Shown here: positions 39,194 to 47,672 of the stretch, one piece after another
Numbering within the stretch: the first letter of the stretch is position 1
How the letters are laid out: every line of letters starts with the position of its first letter
Assembly (NCBI GenBank): GCA_019323555.1
Contig: JAHWHC010000014.1
Span: 1 to 51,051, forward strand
Origin: Candidatus Woesearchaeota archaeon
Lineage (GTDB): Archaea; Nanobdellota; Nanobdellia; Woesearchaeales; ARS49
Length of the DNA stretch: 51,051 nt
Reading direction: 5' to 3'
Position numbers and translations under genes: made by a program
The notes under the pieces: generated by a model
The model's database searches: none
Told to the model about the DNA's origin: nothing
The model's input: only the letters and a program-made list of their open reading frames with translations

Positions 39194-40540
39194 TTATTTT
39201 GGTATTGCTTCTTCTTTGTCATATTTTAAATCTGGAAGAAGTCTTCTTAGCACTATCATTGCAGCCTCTTTTGCCAGGGATGATACGTCTGCTCCCACAA
39301 ATCCGTGTGTTTTCTTTGCCAGCTCTTTTAGGCTTACGTCTTTTGCTAACGGCATGTTTCTTGTGTGGATCTTCAGTATATTCAGTCTGCCTTCTTCGTT
39401 TGGCACGCTGATCTCCAGCTCTCTGTCAAATCTTCCTGGTCTTCGCAAGGCAGGATCTAGTATATTAGGGACATTTGTTGCTGCTATGACTACGACTCTT
39501 CCTCTGTTTTTCAGGCCGTCCATTAAAGCCAGTAATTGTGCAACAACTCTTTTCTCTACTTCGCCTTTTGTTTCTTCTCTTTTTGTTGCAATTGCGTCTA
39601 TTTCATCTATGAATATGATTGCAGGTGCATTTTGTTCAGCTTCCTCGAACTTTTTTCTGATGTTTTCTTCAGATTGGCCGTAGTATTTGCTCATTATTTC
39701 AGGGCCGTTGATTAAGATGAAGTGTGAGTTTGTTTCATTTGCTACTGCTTTTGCCAGTAAGGTCTTTCCTGTTCCAGGAGGGCCGTGCAATAAAACTCCT
39801 TTTGGCGGTTCTACCCCCAGTCTCTCGAAGATTTCTGGGTGTTTTAGTGGAAGCTCCACCATCTCTCTTATTTTTTTGATTTCGTCGCTTAGTCCGCCTA
39901 TGTCTTCGTATGTTACTTCTGGTACTGTCTCTTCCTCTATCTTTACTGCTTTTGGGTTTAGGAGTATCTCTGTCTGTTCTGTCACGATCACTGGTTGTTT
40001 TGCAGGTATTGTCTCTGCAACAACTAGTTTCAAGTCCCCAAAGCCGAACCCGAATCCTGTGTTGTTTGGGTCTTCCATCATGCTGAAGACTTCATCAAAG
40101 AATGGGCTTCCTGTCATTGTTCGTCTTCTTCTTTTTGTGCCTCCTAGTGATACTATGTCTCCTTTTATCACTGCTCTTCCTAGGAGTCCTTGCTTGAATA
40201 TGTGCGTGTTGGAGGTTCTTACCTCTACCCTCTCGCTTGCTGGTGCGATTGTGATTTTCTTGGCTTCTTTTATGTCTGCTTTCTTTACTTTTACTTCTTC
40301 CCCTATTCCTGTTTTTGCATTTTTTCTTAGAAGTCCGTCCATTCTTATTGTGCTTAGGCCTATGTCTCCTGGAAGCGCTCTGTCTGCCATTGCCACTGTG
40401 CACTTTCCGCCCAGAATTTCCACTATGTCTCCTGGTTTTATGCCTATCTCTTTCATGAAGCCAGAGTCTATTCTGACGATTCCCTTATTTACGTCATCCT
40501 GTATCGCTTCTACGACCTTTAATTTTACTTCCTGTGTCAT
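39194..40540 (-). CDS. Cdc48-like ATPase, N and D1 domains (ends at in-frame TAA)
   Basis: N-terminal two-thirds of a Cdc48/VAT-type unfoldase that extracts and unfolds proteins for degradation. 448 residues: double-psi barrel N domain (about 1-90; VKLKVVEAIQDDVNKGIVRI), the 4-beta subdomain with GLLGRAVIKGDIV, then D1 with Walker A GPPGTGKTLLAKAVANET, Walker B IIFIDEIDAI and RRPGRFDRELEI. It stops at TAA after EEAIPK; the following codons (ILEKLIITKSDFIESLKVV) continue an intact linker into D2 in the same frame. The gene therefore spans 38252-40540 as 763 codons with one stop. Confidence 0.88.
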   Translation of the reverse strand: MTQEVKLKVVEAIQDDVNKGIVRIDSGFMKEIGIKPGDIVEILGGKCTVAMADRALPGDIGLSTIRMDGLLRKNAKTGIGEEVKVKKADIKEAKKITIAPASERVEVRTSNTHIFKQGLLGRAVIKGDIVSLGGTKRRRRTMTGSPFFDEVFSMMEDPNNTGFGFGFGDLKLVVAETIPAKQPVIVTEQTEILLNPKAVKIEEETVPEVTYEDIGGLSDEIKKIREMVELPLKHPEIFERLGVEPPKGVLLHGPPGTGKTLLAKAVANETNSHFILINGPEIMSKYYGQSEENIRKKFEEAEQNAPAIIFIDEIDAIATKREETKGEVEKRVVAQLLALMDGLKNRGRVVVIAATNVPNILDPALRRPGRFDRELEISVPNEEGRLNILKIHTRNMPLAKDVSLKELAKKTHGFVGADVSSLAKEAAMIVLRRLLPDLKYDKEEAIPK

Positions 40541-40601
40541 TTTCTATCTCTAGCTAGTTTGATTTATTTATCCCACCAGATTAGAAAGCCTTTAAGTTAC
40601 C

Positions 40602-41009
40602 CTATTTTACTGTGACTCTTGGTAATTGTATTGGCGGTGGAAGCCCTACCTCTCTTGCCAATATAAGTGCCTCGACGTTGCACCTGTTTAGTATGTTGTT
40701 AAGCAAAGGCGTCATAATGTCTTTTGGTATTTTCTTGTCTTTTTTCCATCCTTTGACTATCTCATCGATCTTTGCTTCTTGTTCAACATATGTGGTTGTT
40801 CCGTTAAGTGTGATTTTTGCGACTTTTGGTTCATAATCTGCAGCATACTCAAACTTGAATAACAGCACAAATTGTTTTGTCTTGCCTACGCTGAAATCCT
40901 TTTTCTCTAGGTCTTTTATTACTATGTTGTTCTTGACACTCATCTTGCCTTTTGGCACGTCCATTCTGTCAACAACAATCTTGTCAAACTGTAATCCTAC
41001 TATCGTCAT
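40602..41009 (-). CDS. Conserved small protein, possibly SecB-like
   Basis: 135 residues, soluble, beta-rich first half (LQFDKIVVDRMDVPKG, FVLLFKFEYAADYEPKVAKITLNGTT in part) and a C-terminal helix NRCNVEALILAREVGLPPPIQLPRV. The ending, helix then GLPPPIQLP, resembles the C-terminal end of SecB-type chaperones (helix, Gly, PP...LPP). I can only suggest such a fold. GGTGG precedes the ATG by about seven bases. It stands upstream of the cdc48 operon with a gap of 61 bases and divergent to the deoxyhypusine synthase gene. Confidence 0.5.
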   Translation of the reverse strand: MTIVGLQFDKIVVDRMDVPKGKMSVKNNIVIKDLEKKDFSVGKTKQFVLLFKFEYAADYEPKVAKITLNGTTTYVEQEAKIDEIVKGWKKDKKIPKDIMTPLLNNILNRCNVEALILAREVGLPPPIQLPRVTVK

Positions 41010-41129
41010 ATTTTACCACCTTAGTTTTTTGCCCCTTTGTTTAAAGGCTTTGCTCTCTTGAAGCACCTGTTTATATTTAAAGTTTTCGGTCTTTGTTACT
41101 CAGGGGTTATGAACCTTTTGACCATTACT

Positions 41130-41137
41130 TTTATAAA
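41130..41137 (+). promoter_or_regulatory. TATA box of deoxyhypusine synthase gene
   Basis: TTTATAAA centred 27 bases before the ATG at 41160. It decides for that start over the longer frame beginning at 41037. Confidence 0.6.
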
Positions 41138-41159
41138 CAGACTTGTTTTTTTATCGTCT

Positions 41160-42074
41160 ATGAAACCAGTTGATCATATAAGCATCCAAAAAGGCATGAA
41201 AGTCTCTGATTTAGTTAAGCAGATGGCTGGTTCTGGTGTCATGGGTGCGGGCAGGGTTGCCAAGGCTTCTCAGATCATGTCAGAGATGTTTTCAGATAAA
41301 GCCTGCACTGTTTTTCTTGGTTTGGCTGGGGCAATGGTTCCTGGCGGCATGAAGAATGTGCTTGTTGATATGCTTAAATCTGGAAAGATTGCTGTTCTTG
41401 TCACAACTGGTGCTAACCTGACGCATGATGTTTTTGAGGCGCTTGGTTTTAATCATTTTCAGGGCTGTCCTAAGGCAGATGATGCTAAATTGCATAAAGA
41501 AGGCATTGATAGGATTTATGATACTTTCCTGAAGAATGAAGTTTATGAGAAGATGGAGGATTTTTTCAAGGATAATTTTGAGGAATTATCTAAGACAAAG
41601 AACATCAAGGAGTTTTTGTGGAAGCTTGGTGAGATCTTGCCTGGCAAAGATTCAATCCTCAAGACTTGTTTTGAAAAAAAGATTCCAATATTCTGTCCAG
41701 GTATTGCAGATTCTGGCATTGGTTTGATGATCTGGGGCAGGCAGGCGCAGGGTGCAAAGTTTGACCTTCCTGTGTTTGAGGATATGAAAGAGATCATAAG
41801 CATTGCCTGGGACTCTAAGAAGAATGGGGTTATTTACATTGGCGGAGGCTTGCCAAAGAATTTTATCCAGCAGTCTATGCAGTTCAGTAAAGGTGCTTCT
41901 TTTGGTGTTCAGATATCTACGGATATGCCTCAGTGGGGCGGTTCTTCAGGAGCAAACTTGTGTGAAGGCATTTCCTGGGGCAAGATGAAGGAAGAAGGCA
42001 AGTATATTGATGTTTATTGTGATGCTACTATTGCTTTGCCCTTGATTTGGGCTAGTGTAAAAGACGTGATATGA
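41160..42074 (+). CDS. dys: Deoxyhypusine synthase
   Basis: Transfers the aminobutyl group of spermidine to a lysine of aIF5A, the first step of hypusine formation in archaea. 304 residues: SGVMGAGRVAKASQI, the NAD-binding VTTGANLTHDVFEA, PIFCPGIADSGIGLM, GGGLPKNFIQQ and the active site WGGSSGANLCEGISWGK with the catalytic Lys in SWGK. Start at 41160 from the TATA box and the family length. Overlaps the tatD-like gene by four bases (ATGA at 42071-42074). Confidence 0.94.
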   Translation: MKPVDHISIQKGMKVSDLVKQMAGSGVMGAGRVAKASQIMSEMFSDKACTVFLGLAGAMVPGGMKNVLVDMLKSGKIAVLVTTGANLTHDVFEALGFNHFQGCPKADDAKLHKEGIDRIYDTFLKNEVYEKMEDFFKDNFEELSKTKNIKEFLWKLGEILPGKDSILKTCFEKKIPIFCPGIADSGIGLMIWGRQAQGAKFDLPVFEDMKEIISIAWDSKKNGVIYIGGGLPKNFIQQSMQFSKGASFGVQISTDMPQWGGSSGANLCEGISWGKMKEEGKYIDVYCDATIALPLIWASVKDVI

Positions 42075-42868
42075 TGAATCTTGTGGATGTACACTGCCAC
42101 TTGAATCACGAGAAATTCAAGGAGGATCGTGATGAAGTTGTGCAGAGAGCTAAAGATGCAGGTGTTAAAGTAATCATTACTTCTGGAGTCAATGTTCCGA
42201 CTAATCGTGAAGTTCTGGAACTGGCAAAAAAGTATGACATAGTCAAATGCACTCTAGGAATATATCCTATTGATGCTCTTAACATAAAGATAGATGCTCT
42301 GGATGAAGTGGGCCTCACAAGGCAGGCAGAGCCTTTTGATGTTGATGAAGAATTAAAATTTATTTTATCAAAAAAGAAGGATATTGTGGGTATTGGTGAG
42401 TGTGGCATGGATTTCAAGTATCTGAAAGAGTACGAAAAAAAGCAGAGGGAGAATTTTCAGAAGTGTATTGATTGCGCTGAAAAACTAAAAAAACCGATTG
42501 TTGTTCACACAAGGAATGCAGAGTTAGAGTGTGTTGAGATGCTTGAGTCTAGTAAATTAAAGAAAGTCATTCTGCATTCTTTTGGCGGCAGGAAGAGTTT
42601 GATTCAAAGAGCAGCAGATAATGGCTGGTCTTTCACTGTCCCTGCGGTTATTGAAAGATTGCAGCATTTTGAGACGCTTTCAAAAGTTGTTAATATCAAT
42701 CAGTTGTTGACAGAGACAGATGCTCCTTGGTTAAGTCCTGTTAAGTTTGAGAGAAATGAGCCTGCCAATGTTGTCTGGAGCATCAGGAAGATTGCAGAAA
42801 TTAAAAAATTCAATGAGCAAGAGACTGCTGATTCAATTTTCTTGAATTATCAGAGGATGTTTGGATGA
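42071..42868 (+). CDS. tatD: TatD-family metal-dependent DNase
   Basis: Amidohydrolase-fold deoxyribonuclease of the TatD family. 265 residues: VDVHCHLN (H-x-H), IGECGMDF (Glu), PIVVHTRNAELE, VILHSFGG and LLTETDAPWLSP (Asp) supply the usual metal ligands. Some bacterial TatD act as 3' exonucleases in oxidative DNA repair. Translationally coupled to both neighbours by four-base overlaps (ATGA with the dys gene, ATGA at 42865-42868 with the radical SAM gene). Confidence 0.92.
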   Translation: MMNLVDVHCHLNHEKFKEDRDEVVQRAKDAGVKVIITSGVNVPTNREVLELAKKYDIVKCTLGIYPIDALNIKIDALDEVGLTRQAEPFDVDEELKFILSKKKDIVGIGECGMDFKYLKEYEKKQRENFQKCIDCAEKLKKPIVVHTRNAELECVEMLESSKLKKVILHSFGGRKSLIQRAADNGWSFTVPAVIERLQHFETLSKVVNINQLLTETDAPWLSPVKFERNEPANVVWSIRKIAEIKKFNEQETADSIFLNYQRMFG

Positions 42869-43992
42869 TCAAGACCAGTTTTTATTCCTGGAAAAAAGGT
42901 AAGCTTCCTAAAGGTTGTGCGTATTGTGTAAAAGGAGAGAAATTGGTTCTGTTTGTTACTGGCCTCTGCCCTAACAAGTGTTTTTTTTGCCCTGTTTCTG
43001 AGAAAAAGTGCGGCAAGGATGTGATATACGCAAATGAGTGGAAGATAACATCTCCTAAAGACATAATTGAGGAAGCGAAGCTCACAAAAGCAAAAGGCGC
43101 AGGTATCACTGGAGGGGATCCTTTAGTAAAACTCGATAGAACAGTTAAATACATCAAGCTTCTGAAGAAAAAGTTTGGCAAGAAGTTTCATATTCATTTA
43201 TACACGCCGCTTAATCTCGTCACAAAAGAAAAGCTAAGCAAGCTCCATAAGGCAGGCTTAGATGAGATAAGATTCCACCCTATGCTTGACAAACAAAAGG
43301 AGTGGAAAAAGATTGAGCTGGCAAATAAGTTCAAGTGGGATGTTGGCGTGGAAATTCCTGTGATTCCCGGCAAAAAGAAAGAGACAATAAAATTAATTGA
43401 TTACATAAAAGGGAAAATAGACTTTCTTAACCTCAATGAGCTGGAAATCTCAGACACAAACGTAAACAAGCTTGTTGAAAAAGGCTTTAAGCCTAAGGAC
43501 AAGATTTCTTATGGTGTCAAGGGCTCTGAAAAACTTGCTAAAGAGATTCTAAATCACCTGAAAAAATCAAAATTAAACATACATTATTGCACTACCACAA
43601 CTAAGGACAAGGCGCAGTTAGCCAGGAGAATAAAGAGGCGTGCTCTTAATGTGGCTCTAAAGACAGATTTCATAACTAAAGAAGGAACTCTGGTAAGAGG
43701 CGCAGTATACCTTCCTGAATTAAAGCCAGACTTTGGGTATGGCCTGCAGGTAGAGAGCGTAAACTTAAGCAAGTTCATTAAGAAACTAAAGATTGCTAAG
43801 ACTAAACTGCAAAAACAGTTAGGTATTCCCGCGAATGTTCTTCAGATAGATGAGCTTAAGCCAAGGATTCTTACATCTATTGCAATAGTTGATGAATTAA
43901 AACAAGAAATAAAGAAATTAAAGCTAGTGCCTGCAATCATCGAAGAGTATCCCACTTGGGATGCTCTTGAAGTCGATGTGCAGTTTCTTTAA
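42865..43992 (+). CDS. Radical SAM protein (COG2108-like)
   Basis: Radical S-adenosylmethionine enzyme; reaction unknown. 375 residues: GCAYCVKGEKLVLFVTGLCP upstream and the 4Fe-4S motif C-x3-C-x2-C in LCPNKCFFCP, then a TIM-like half barrel with GAGITGGDPLVKL (GGDP for SAM), HIHLYTP, LDEIRFHPML, and a C-terminal domain with HYCTTTTKDKAQLARR. Resembles COG2108, a mainly archaeal group related to pyruvate formate-lyase activating enzymes. Third gene of an overlapping operon with dys and tatD; a hairpin follows at 44005-44035. Confidence 0.88.
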   Translation: MIKTSFYSWKKGKLPKGCAYCVKGEKLVLFVTGLCPNKCFFCPVSEKKCGKDVIYANEWKITSPKDIIEEAKLTKAKGAGITGGDPLVKLDRTVKYIKLLKKKFGKKFHIHLYTPLNLVTKEKLSKLHKAGLDEIRFHPMLDKQKEWKKIELANKFKWDVGVEIPVIPGKKKETIKLIDYIKGKIDFLNLNELEISDTNVNKLVEKGFKPKDKISYGVKGSEKLAKEILNHLKKSKLNIHYCTTTTKDKAQLARRIKRRALNVALKTDFITKEGTLVRGAVYLPELKPDFGYGLQVESVNLSKFIKKLKIAKTKLQKQLGIPANVLQIDELKPRILTSIAIVDELKQEIKKLKLVPAIIEEYPTWDALEVDVQFL

Positions 43993-44004
43993 AGGGTGGT
44001 TGGA

Positions 44005-44035
44005 GGCAAGAGGGGAGGTGACCCTCTTTTTTGCC
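44005..44035. terminator. Terminator-like hairpin between convergent genes
   Basis: AAGAGGG (44008-44014) pairs with CCCTCTT (44022-44028), extended after a 4-base bulge by GGC/GCC (44005-44007 with 44033-44035). Lies between the radical SAM stop and the end of the surface-protein gene, and could serve both strands. Confidence 0.6.
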
Positions 44036-44050
44036 CCCCACGATTTCCAG

Positions 44051-45790
44051 CTAAAAGCTGAACATGCTTTTGAAAAATCCCATGATCTTTTCTAGGATTC
44101 CTTTTTGTTCCTCTAGTTCTCTCTGGATTCCTTTTATCTGCTCAGACATGCTCTGGCAAACTCCGTCGCTGCAGGTGTTGCTCAGGCATTCATAGTTGTT
44201 CATGCAGGTCTTGCCATTCTCTAATTGCGGCTTGAATGCATGGTCTATGTCGCAGTATACCGGAGCGTCTCCTTCAAGGAATCTTATTCCTATTTGCATG
44301 CATGCTCCGTTTTTCCTGCATCCTGGGCAGTCTTCATCTCTGTCTTCAACAACAGGAGGTTCTTTTCGTGCTCTGTCGCCAAAGCAGCTTTTGTGCATCT
44401 CTTCATATTTTCTCATGAAGCTTTCTGGAATTGGCAATCCTTTGTTGTCATATTTTTCAACAAGTTCTCTCTTGAATCGCTCTATGTCTTTCTGGCACTC
44501 GGGTATATCTCTCACTAGTTCTGGTTCAACTCTATCTTCCGGTTGTTCCTCTGGTTGAGGCATTGTGCCTTCACTAAAAGTAATCCATTGCCTGGTGCCT
44601 TTCAGTTTTTGAAAAGTCAATGCTCTTGCCATTTGTCTTGTCTCTAGTCTTGAGTATCCAAAGACAAGCATGTGTGCATACCCATTATAATCAAATAAGT
44701 ATACTACTGCTTGTCCTGGTTTCAAGCCATATGAACAGTCAAAGTCATAATCACTGATTCCATTTGCGCGCAGTATCTGTGCAGTTACTGCATTGTCACA
44801 TGGCCTTCCCACGCTTATGATGTTTCTGTTGTAATTGCTTATTTCGCTTGCTAGCATTGCTCCCCCTGTTTTGCTTACCCCATATTTCTGGAATGATACA
44901 GAGATATCAATTGCTGCGATTACATCATCTGCAGGTGCCTGGTCTCCCACCACAAAGTTGCCGTTTAAGCTTCTTCCCTTGATAAATAGTTCTGGATAAT
45001 TGGATAGGTCTATTTTTGATTCTGGCTGGCTTGTTTCTGGCGGTATTATTTTCTGTCCAGTTATCATGCAAAAAGTGATATCATCTGATCCCATGTCTAC
45101 TACGTTTATTTTCAGTCCGTCCGCCATTGTTTGTTTAGTTCCTATGTATAGCCAATCAGTATATTCGCCGTTTACATTTAGCTTGAAATTACCTTGGAAT
45201 TTTTCTGCTTTTATTTCATACTCTGTTCTTTCCACAATGTATGTTGCTCTTTCTCCTGCATTTAACGTTGCTTTTTGTCCAGCACAGGCATAGTTTTGCC
45301 TTGGAGCATCTCCAGTAACAGTATATTTGATTAAGTACTTGGAATAGGCGTCTCGTAAGGTATTGTCCTGGCCGCAGGTGCTTTGGTTTCTGCTGCAGTA
45401 AAGAATGAAAAGAGTGTAGTATGTGCCAGGTTCTTGCGGAACATTAACGTTCGCAATCCAGTAAGGGCTCACGAACTGCGCATTATATTCCTTGACAATA
45501 TTAATAGGGATGTAGTCTCCAGGCACTCCTGCGCCGAAGTACATTTGGTCTTCAGTATAGTCTGTTGCCTCAAAGGTGTAAAACTGGATGTGGAAGCCTT
45601 CGTCGTATGAGGCAACGCCATCTGCAAAATTCTCTGTTGCTTTTAACTTAAACTGTACTTGTTGTCCTGGTGAATACTGCTCTGCTGGTTCAGGTGAAAT
45701 TCCTACAATATTAATCTCTTTGGTCTCTTCTGCTGCCACACCAACAGCAAGCAGCAACAAAACAATCATGAATCCAATAATTTTTTTCAT
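44051..45790 (-). CDS. Secreted S-layer-like protein with Cys-rich C-terminal region
   Basis: Large exported surface protein, about 579 residues. Signal peptide (KKIIGFMIVLLLLAVGVAAE), a beta-sandwich-like N-terminal domain (about 25-150), a central part with YPELFIKGRSLNGNFVVGDQ, APADDVIAAIDISVSF and ISVGRPCDNAVTAQIL, the pattern found in archaeal S-layer proteins (GD.AP..DV.AA.DI and vGgP.dN), a Glu/Pro/Arg-rich linker (about 410-500), and Cys-rich ENGKTCMNNYECLSNTCSDG. Ends with a coiled coil (about 555-575). SD AGGAGG is directly before the first ATG (45799) but nine bases before the ATG at 45790, which I prefer. Confidence 0.8.
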   Translation of the reverse strand: MKKIIGFMIVLLLLAVGVAAEETKEINIVGISPEPAEQYSPGQQVQFKLKATENFADGVASYDEGFHIQFYTFEATDYTEDQMYFGAGVPGDYIPINIVKEYNAQFVSPYWIANVNVPQEPGTYYTLFILYCSRNQSTCGQDNTLRDAYSKYLIKYTVTGDAPRQNYACAGQKATLNAGERATYIVERTEYEIKAEKFQGNFKLNVNGEYTDWLYIGTKQTMADGLKINVVDMGSDDITFCMITGQKIIPPETSQPESKIDLSNYPELFIKGRSLNGNFVVGDQAPADDVIAAIDISVSFQKYGVSKTGGAMLASEISNYNRNIISVGRPCDNAVTAQILRANGISDYDFDCSYGLKPGQAVVYLFDYNGYAHMLVFGYSRLETRQMARALTFQKLKGTRQWITFSEGTMPQPEEQPEDRVEPELVRDIPECQKDIERFKRELVEKYDNKGLPIPESFMRKYEEMHKSCFGDRARKEPPVVEDRDEDCPGCRKNGACMQIGIRFLEGDAPVYCDIDHAFKPQLENGKTCMNNYECLSNTCSDGVCQSMSEQIKGIQRELEEQKGILEKIMGFFKSMFSF

Positions 45791-45922
45791 ATTTTTCATC
45801 CTCCTACTGGTTAATGTAGTGTCTAAAGTGTGGGCAAATATATATTGTTTAACTGGAACAATATCAGAAATAAGCTTGTTTAGGCTTCCTTTTGGCCATT
45901 TAAACTTTATTTAATGCCCAAT

Positions 45923-46831
45923 TCACTCTTTTCCAAGAAACCAGTCTGTTAGTTTGATTTTAATGGCTTTTCCTTCTTTTCGTACTTGAAGTATGTTTTT
46001 GTCTTCCAGACCCTTGATTATTCTTGCTAGTGATGTTCTTGGTATACCTGTGTTATGCCTTATCTGTGCCTGTAGTGCTTTTCCTTTGTTTAGTTCTAAG
46101 AAGTTCACAATCTCTTTCTCTTTCTTGTTTAAGGTTGGCAGTACGTCTTTGCTCTTTGTTTCTTTTTTTTCTGATTTTGGTTTTGTCTTTTTTCTTGTAA
46201 CTAGGTATATTATGATTGCTGCTACTGCAATTATTGCAATGATTAACACTCCAACTCCTGCATATGTTTTTGTTGGAAAAGATACAATTGTCTTGTCTAG
46301 TTGTATTTCAATGTCTCTTAGTTCTCCTTGCTCTAGTATTGCCTCTTGGAATCCTAGTGCATCTTCATAGCTTGCATAGATCTTGCATTTTCCTGCTGGC
46401 GTGATTGTTGAGAATGTTCCAAACCTGTCTGTGGTTGCGGGGTGGTTTATCTTTGGCAGAGGTTTGCATGCAAATTTAAGATCAGCATAGCTTACTACGT
46501 TGTCCAGGCGATCTTTCACTATTCCCCGCACAGAAGCAATAGGGAAAAGAAGTATCTCTTCCTCATTTTCATAAATGATTGATCCATAATAATCTTTTCC
46601 AGCAGTATTCAGGTTATCTGCTGTGAATTCTGCGTTTTGTCCAGGTTCTATGTTCAAGTTTATCTTTCCAGCAGAATCTGCTTGTTTTACAAACTCCTGA
46701 TCATTTAGATTGATAGAAATAATCTTGGCTGCAATTGGTATTCCTGTCTCACTATCCTTGAAACTTAGTTCTGCTGCTTGTGCAGTTACTGACAGCAATA
46801 CTAGCATTAAGATTAACCAAATAAACTTCAT
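45923..46831 (-). CDS. Membrane-anchored protein with outside beta domains and inside winged helix
   Basis: 302 residues in order: signal peptide (about 1-19, LLSVTAQAAE), two beta-sandwich-like outside regions of carboxypeptidase-regulatory/PEGA type (about 20-100 and 103-185; ASVRGIVKDRLDNVVSYADL, DRFGTFSTITPAGKCKIYA), one span (about 195-217), a Lys-rich linker, and a cytoplasmic winged helix (about 235-300; LNKKEKEIVNFLELNKGKA, IPRTSLARIIKGLEDKNIL). It combines a sensor outside and a MarR/TrmB-like DNA-binding domain inside in a single protein. The head-to-tail neighbour is an S-layer-like gene. Regulatory role inferred. Confidence 0.82.
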   Translation of the reverse strand: MKFIWLILMLVLLSVTAQAAELSFKDSETGIPIAAKIISINLNDQEFVKQADSAGKINLNIEPGQNAEFTADNLNTAGKDYYGSIIYENEEEILLFPIASVRGIVKDRLDNVVSYADLKFACKPLPKINHPATTDRFGTFSTITPAGKCKIYASYEDALGFQEAILEQGELRDIEIQLDKTIVSFPTKTYAGVGVLIIAIIAVAAIIIYLVTRKKTKPKSEKKETKSKDVLPTLNKKEKEIVNFLELNKGKALQAQIRHNTGIPRTSLARIIKGLEDKNILQVRKEGKAIKIKLTDWFLGKE

Positions 46832-46912
46832 GCAGTTTTATATAATGCACGTAGTATTTAAATGTGCTGGACCCAAATCTATTTAAACCACGTTCTTTTT
46901 GTATTATACAAG

Positions 46913-47347
46913 ATGTGGCGTAGTATGAGTGAAGAGGGATTTTTGCTTCCAAAGGATGCTGTAGCAGGCGGAAGAATAGCTAATGCTTGCGCAGGTTTAG
47001 AAGAATATAGAAAGCATGGCAAGTATGGTTCCTTGGTATTTGATCATGCAGCAGGCATTCATGATGCAATCCGTTTTCTGGAAAACGCGCAGTCTGGCTT
47101 GTTTACTAATGTAGATGATGATAATTTTCGTTATGCTCACATTGTTTGGGAATTGGCAGGCGCAGCAGAATCTGCAGGCGGTCTTGATTTGCTGTTGAGC
47201 AAGCACATTTCTGTTCTTGAGCAGGTTAAAAGAAACGAAACTCCTGACCCAGCAGACTTTTCTGATGTAAAAGCATTTTTGTACAAGCTTGCCTGCACAC
47301 TTACAGATTTGCCAAGCATTTATCCTGGCACTGTTAAGCCTGATTAA
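46913..47347 (+). CDS. Unknown protein, 144 aa
   Basis: No family recognised. 144 residues, soluble, helical, with a DHAAGIHDAIRFLENAQSG region and C-terminal ADFSDVKAFLYKLACTLTDL. TTTAAA-type TATA (about 46879-46886) lies about 30 bases before ATG 46913 (MWRSMSEEGF); ATG 46925 is an alternative and 46862, the first possible start, is unlikely. It is head-to-head with the membrane-anchored winged-helix gene, so they may share a regulatory region. Confidence 0.6.
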   Translation: MWRSMSEEGFLLPKDAVAGGRIANACAGLEEYRKHGKYGSLVFDHAAGIHDAIRFLENAQSGLFTNVDDDNFRYAHIVWELAGAAESAGGLDLLLSKHISVLEQVKRNETPDPADFSDVKAFLYKLACTLTDLPSIYPGTVKPD

Positions 47348-47386
47348 AGAGAAAAATATTTATACTCTGTTTCTAATATTCTGTAT

Positions 47387-47671
47387 ATGAAGATAACTAT
47401 CGATACTTCGCAAGATTCTCATAATGATATTCGCAAGGCCATTAGAATGTTGCAGAGTATTGTGGGAGAGGGTCCTGTTTACTCTAATAGTCCTTCTAGG
47501 AATATTTTTGATGATCCTTCCCCTGGTTTAGGAGCCAGTGAGCCAGAGCCAGTTGCAGAGCAGGACACAGGCAATGCGTTTGCTAGTATTTTTGACAATT
47601 CTGCCCCTGCTTCAGAAACAGAAGAGAAAAAAGAAGAAGACGAGGATATTCCTGAGATTCAGTTTTACTAA
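47387..47671 (+). CDS. Small acidic protein, 94 aa
   Basis: 94 residues. N-terminus MKITIDTSQDSHNDIRKAIR continues with LQSIVG, a compact conserved-looking segment seen in small archaeal proteins; the rest is low-complexity and acidic (EKKEEDEDIPEIQFY), probably disordered. A TATA-like TATTTATACT (about 47357-47366) lies about 26 bases ahead. One base separates its stop from the archease ATG, so they are co-transcribed. Function unknown. Confidence 0.65.
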   Translation: MKITIDTSQDSHNDIRKAIRMLQSIVGEGPVYSNSPSRNIFDDPSPGLGASEPEPVAEQDTGNAFASIFDNSAPASETEEKKEEDEDIPEIQFY

Positions 47672-47672
47672 A

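Noticed and set aside
38252..40540. Frameshift as the explanation for the divided Cdc48
   Set aside because: The two halves are in exactly the same frame and the linker codons are intact; one TAA codon is the only interruption.
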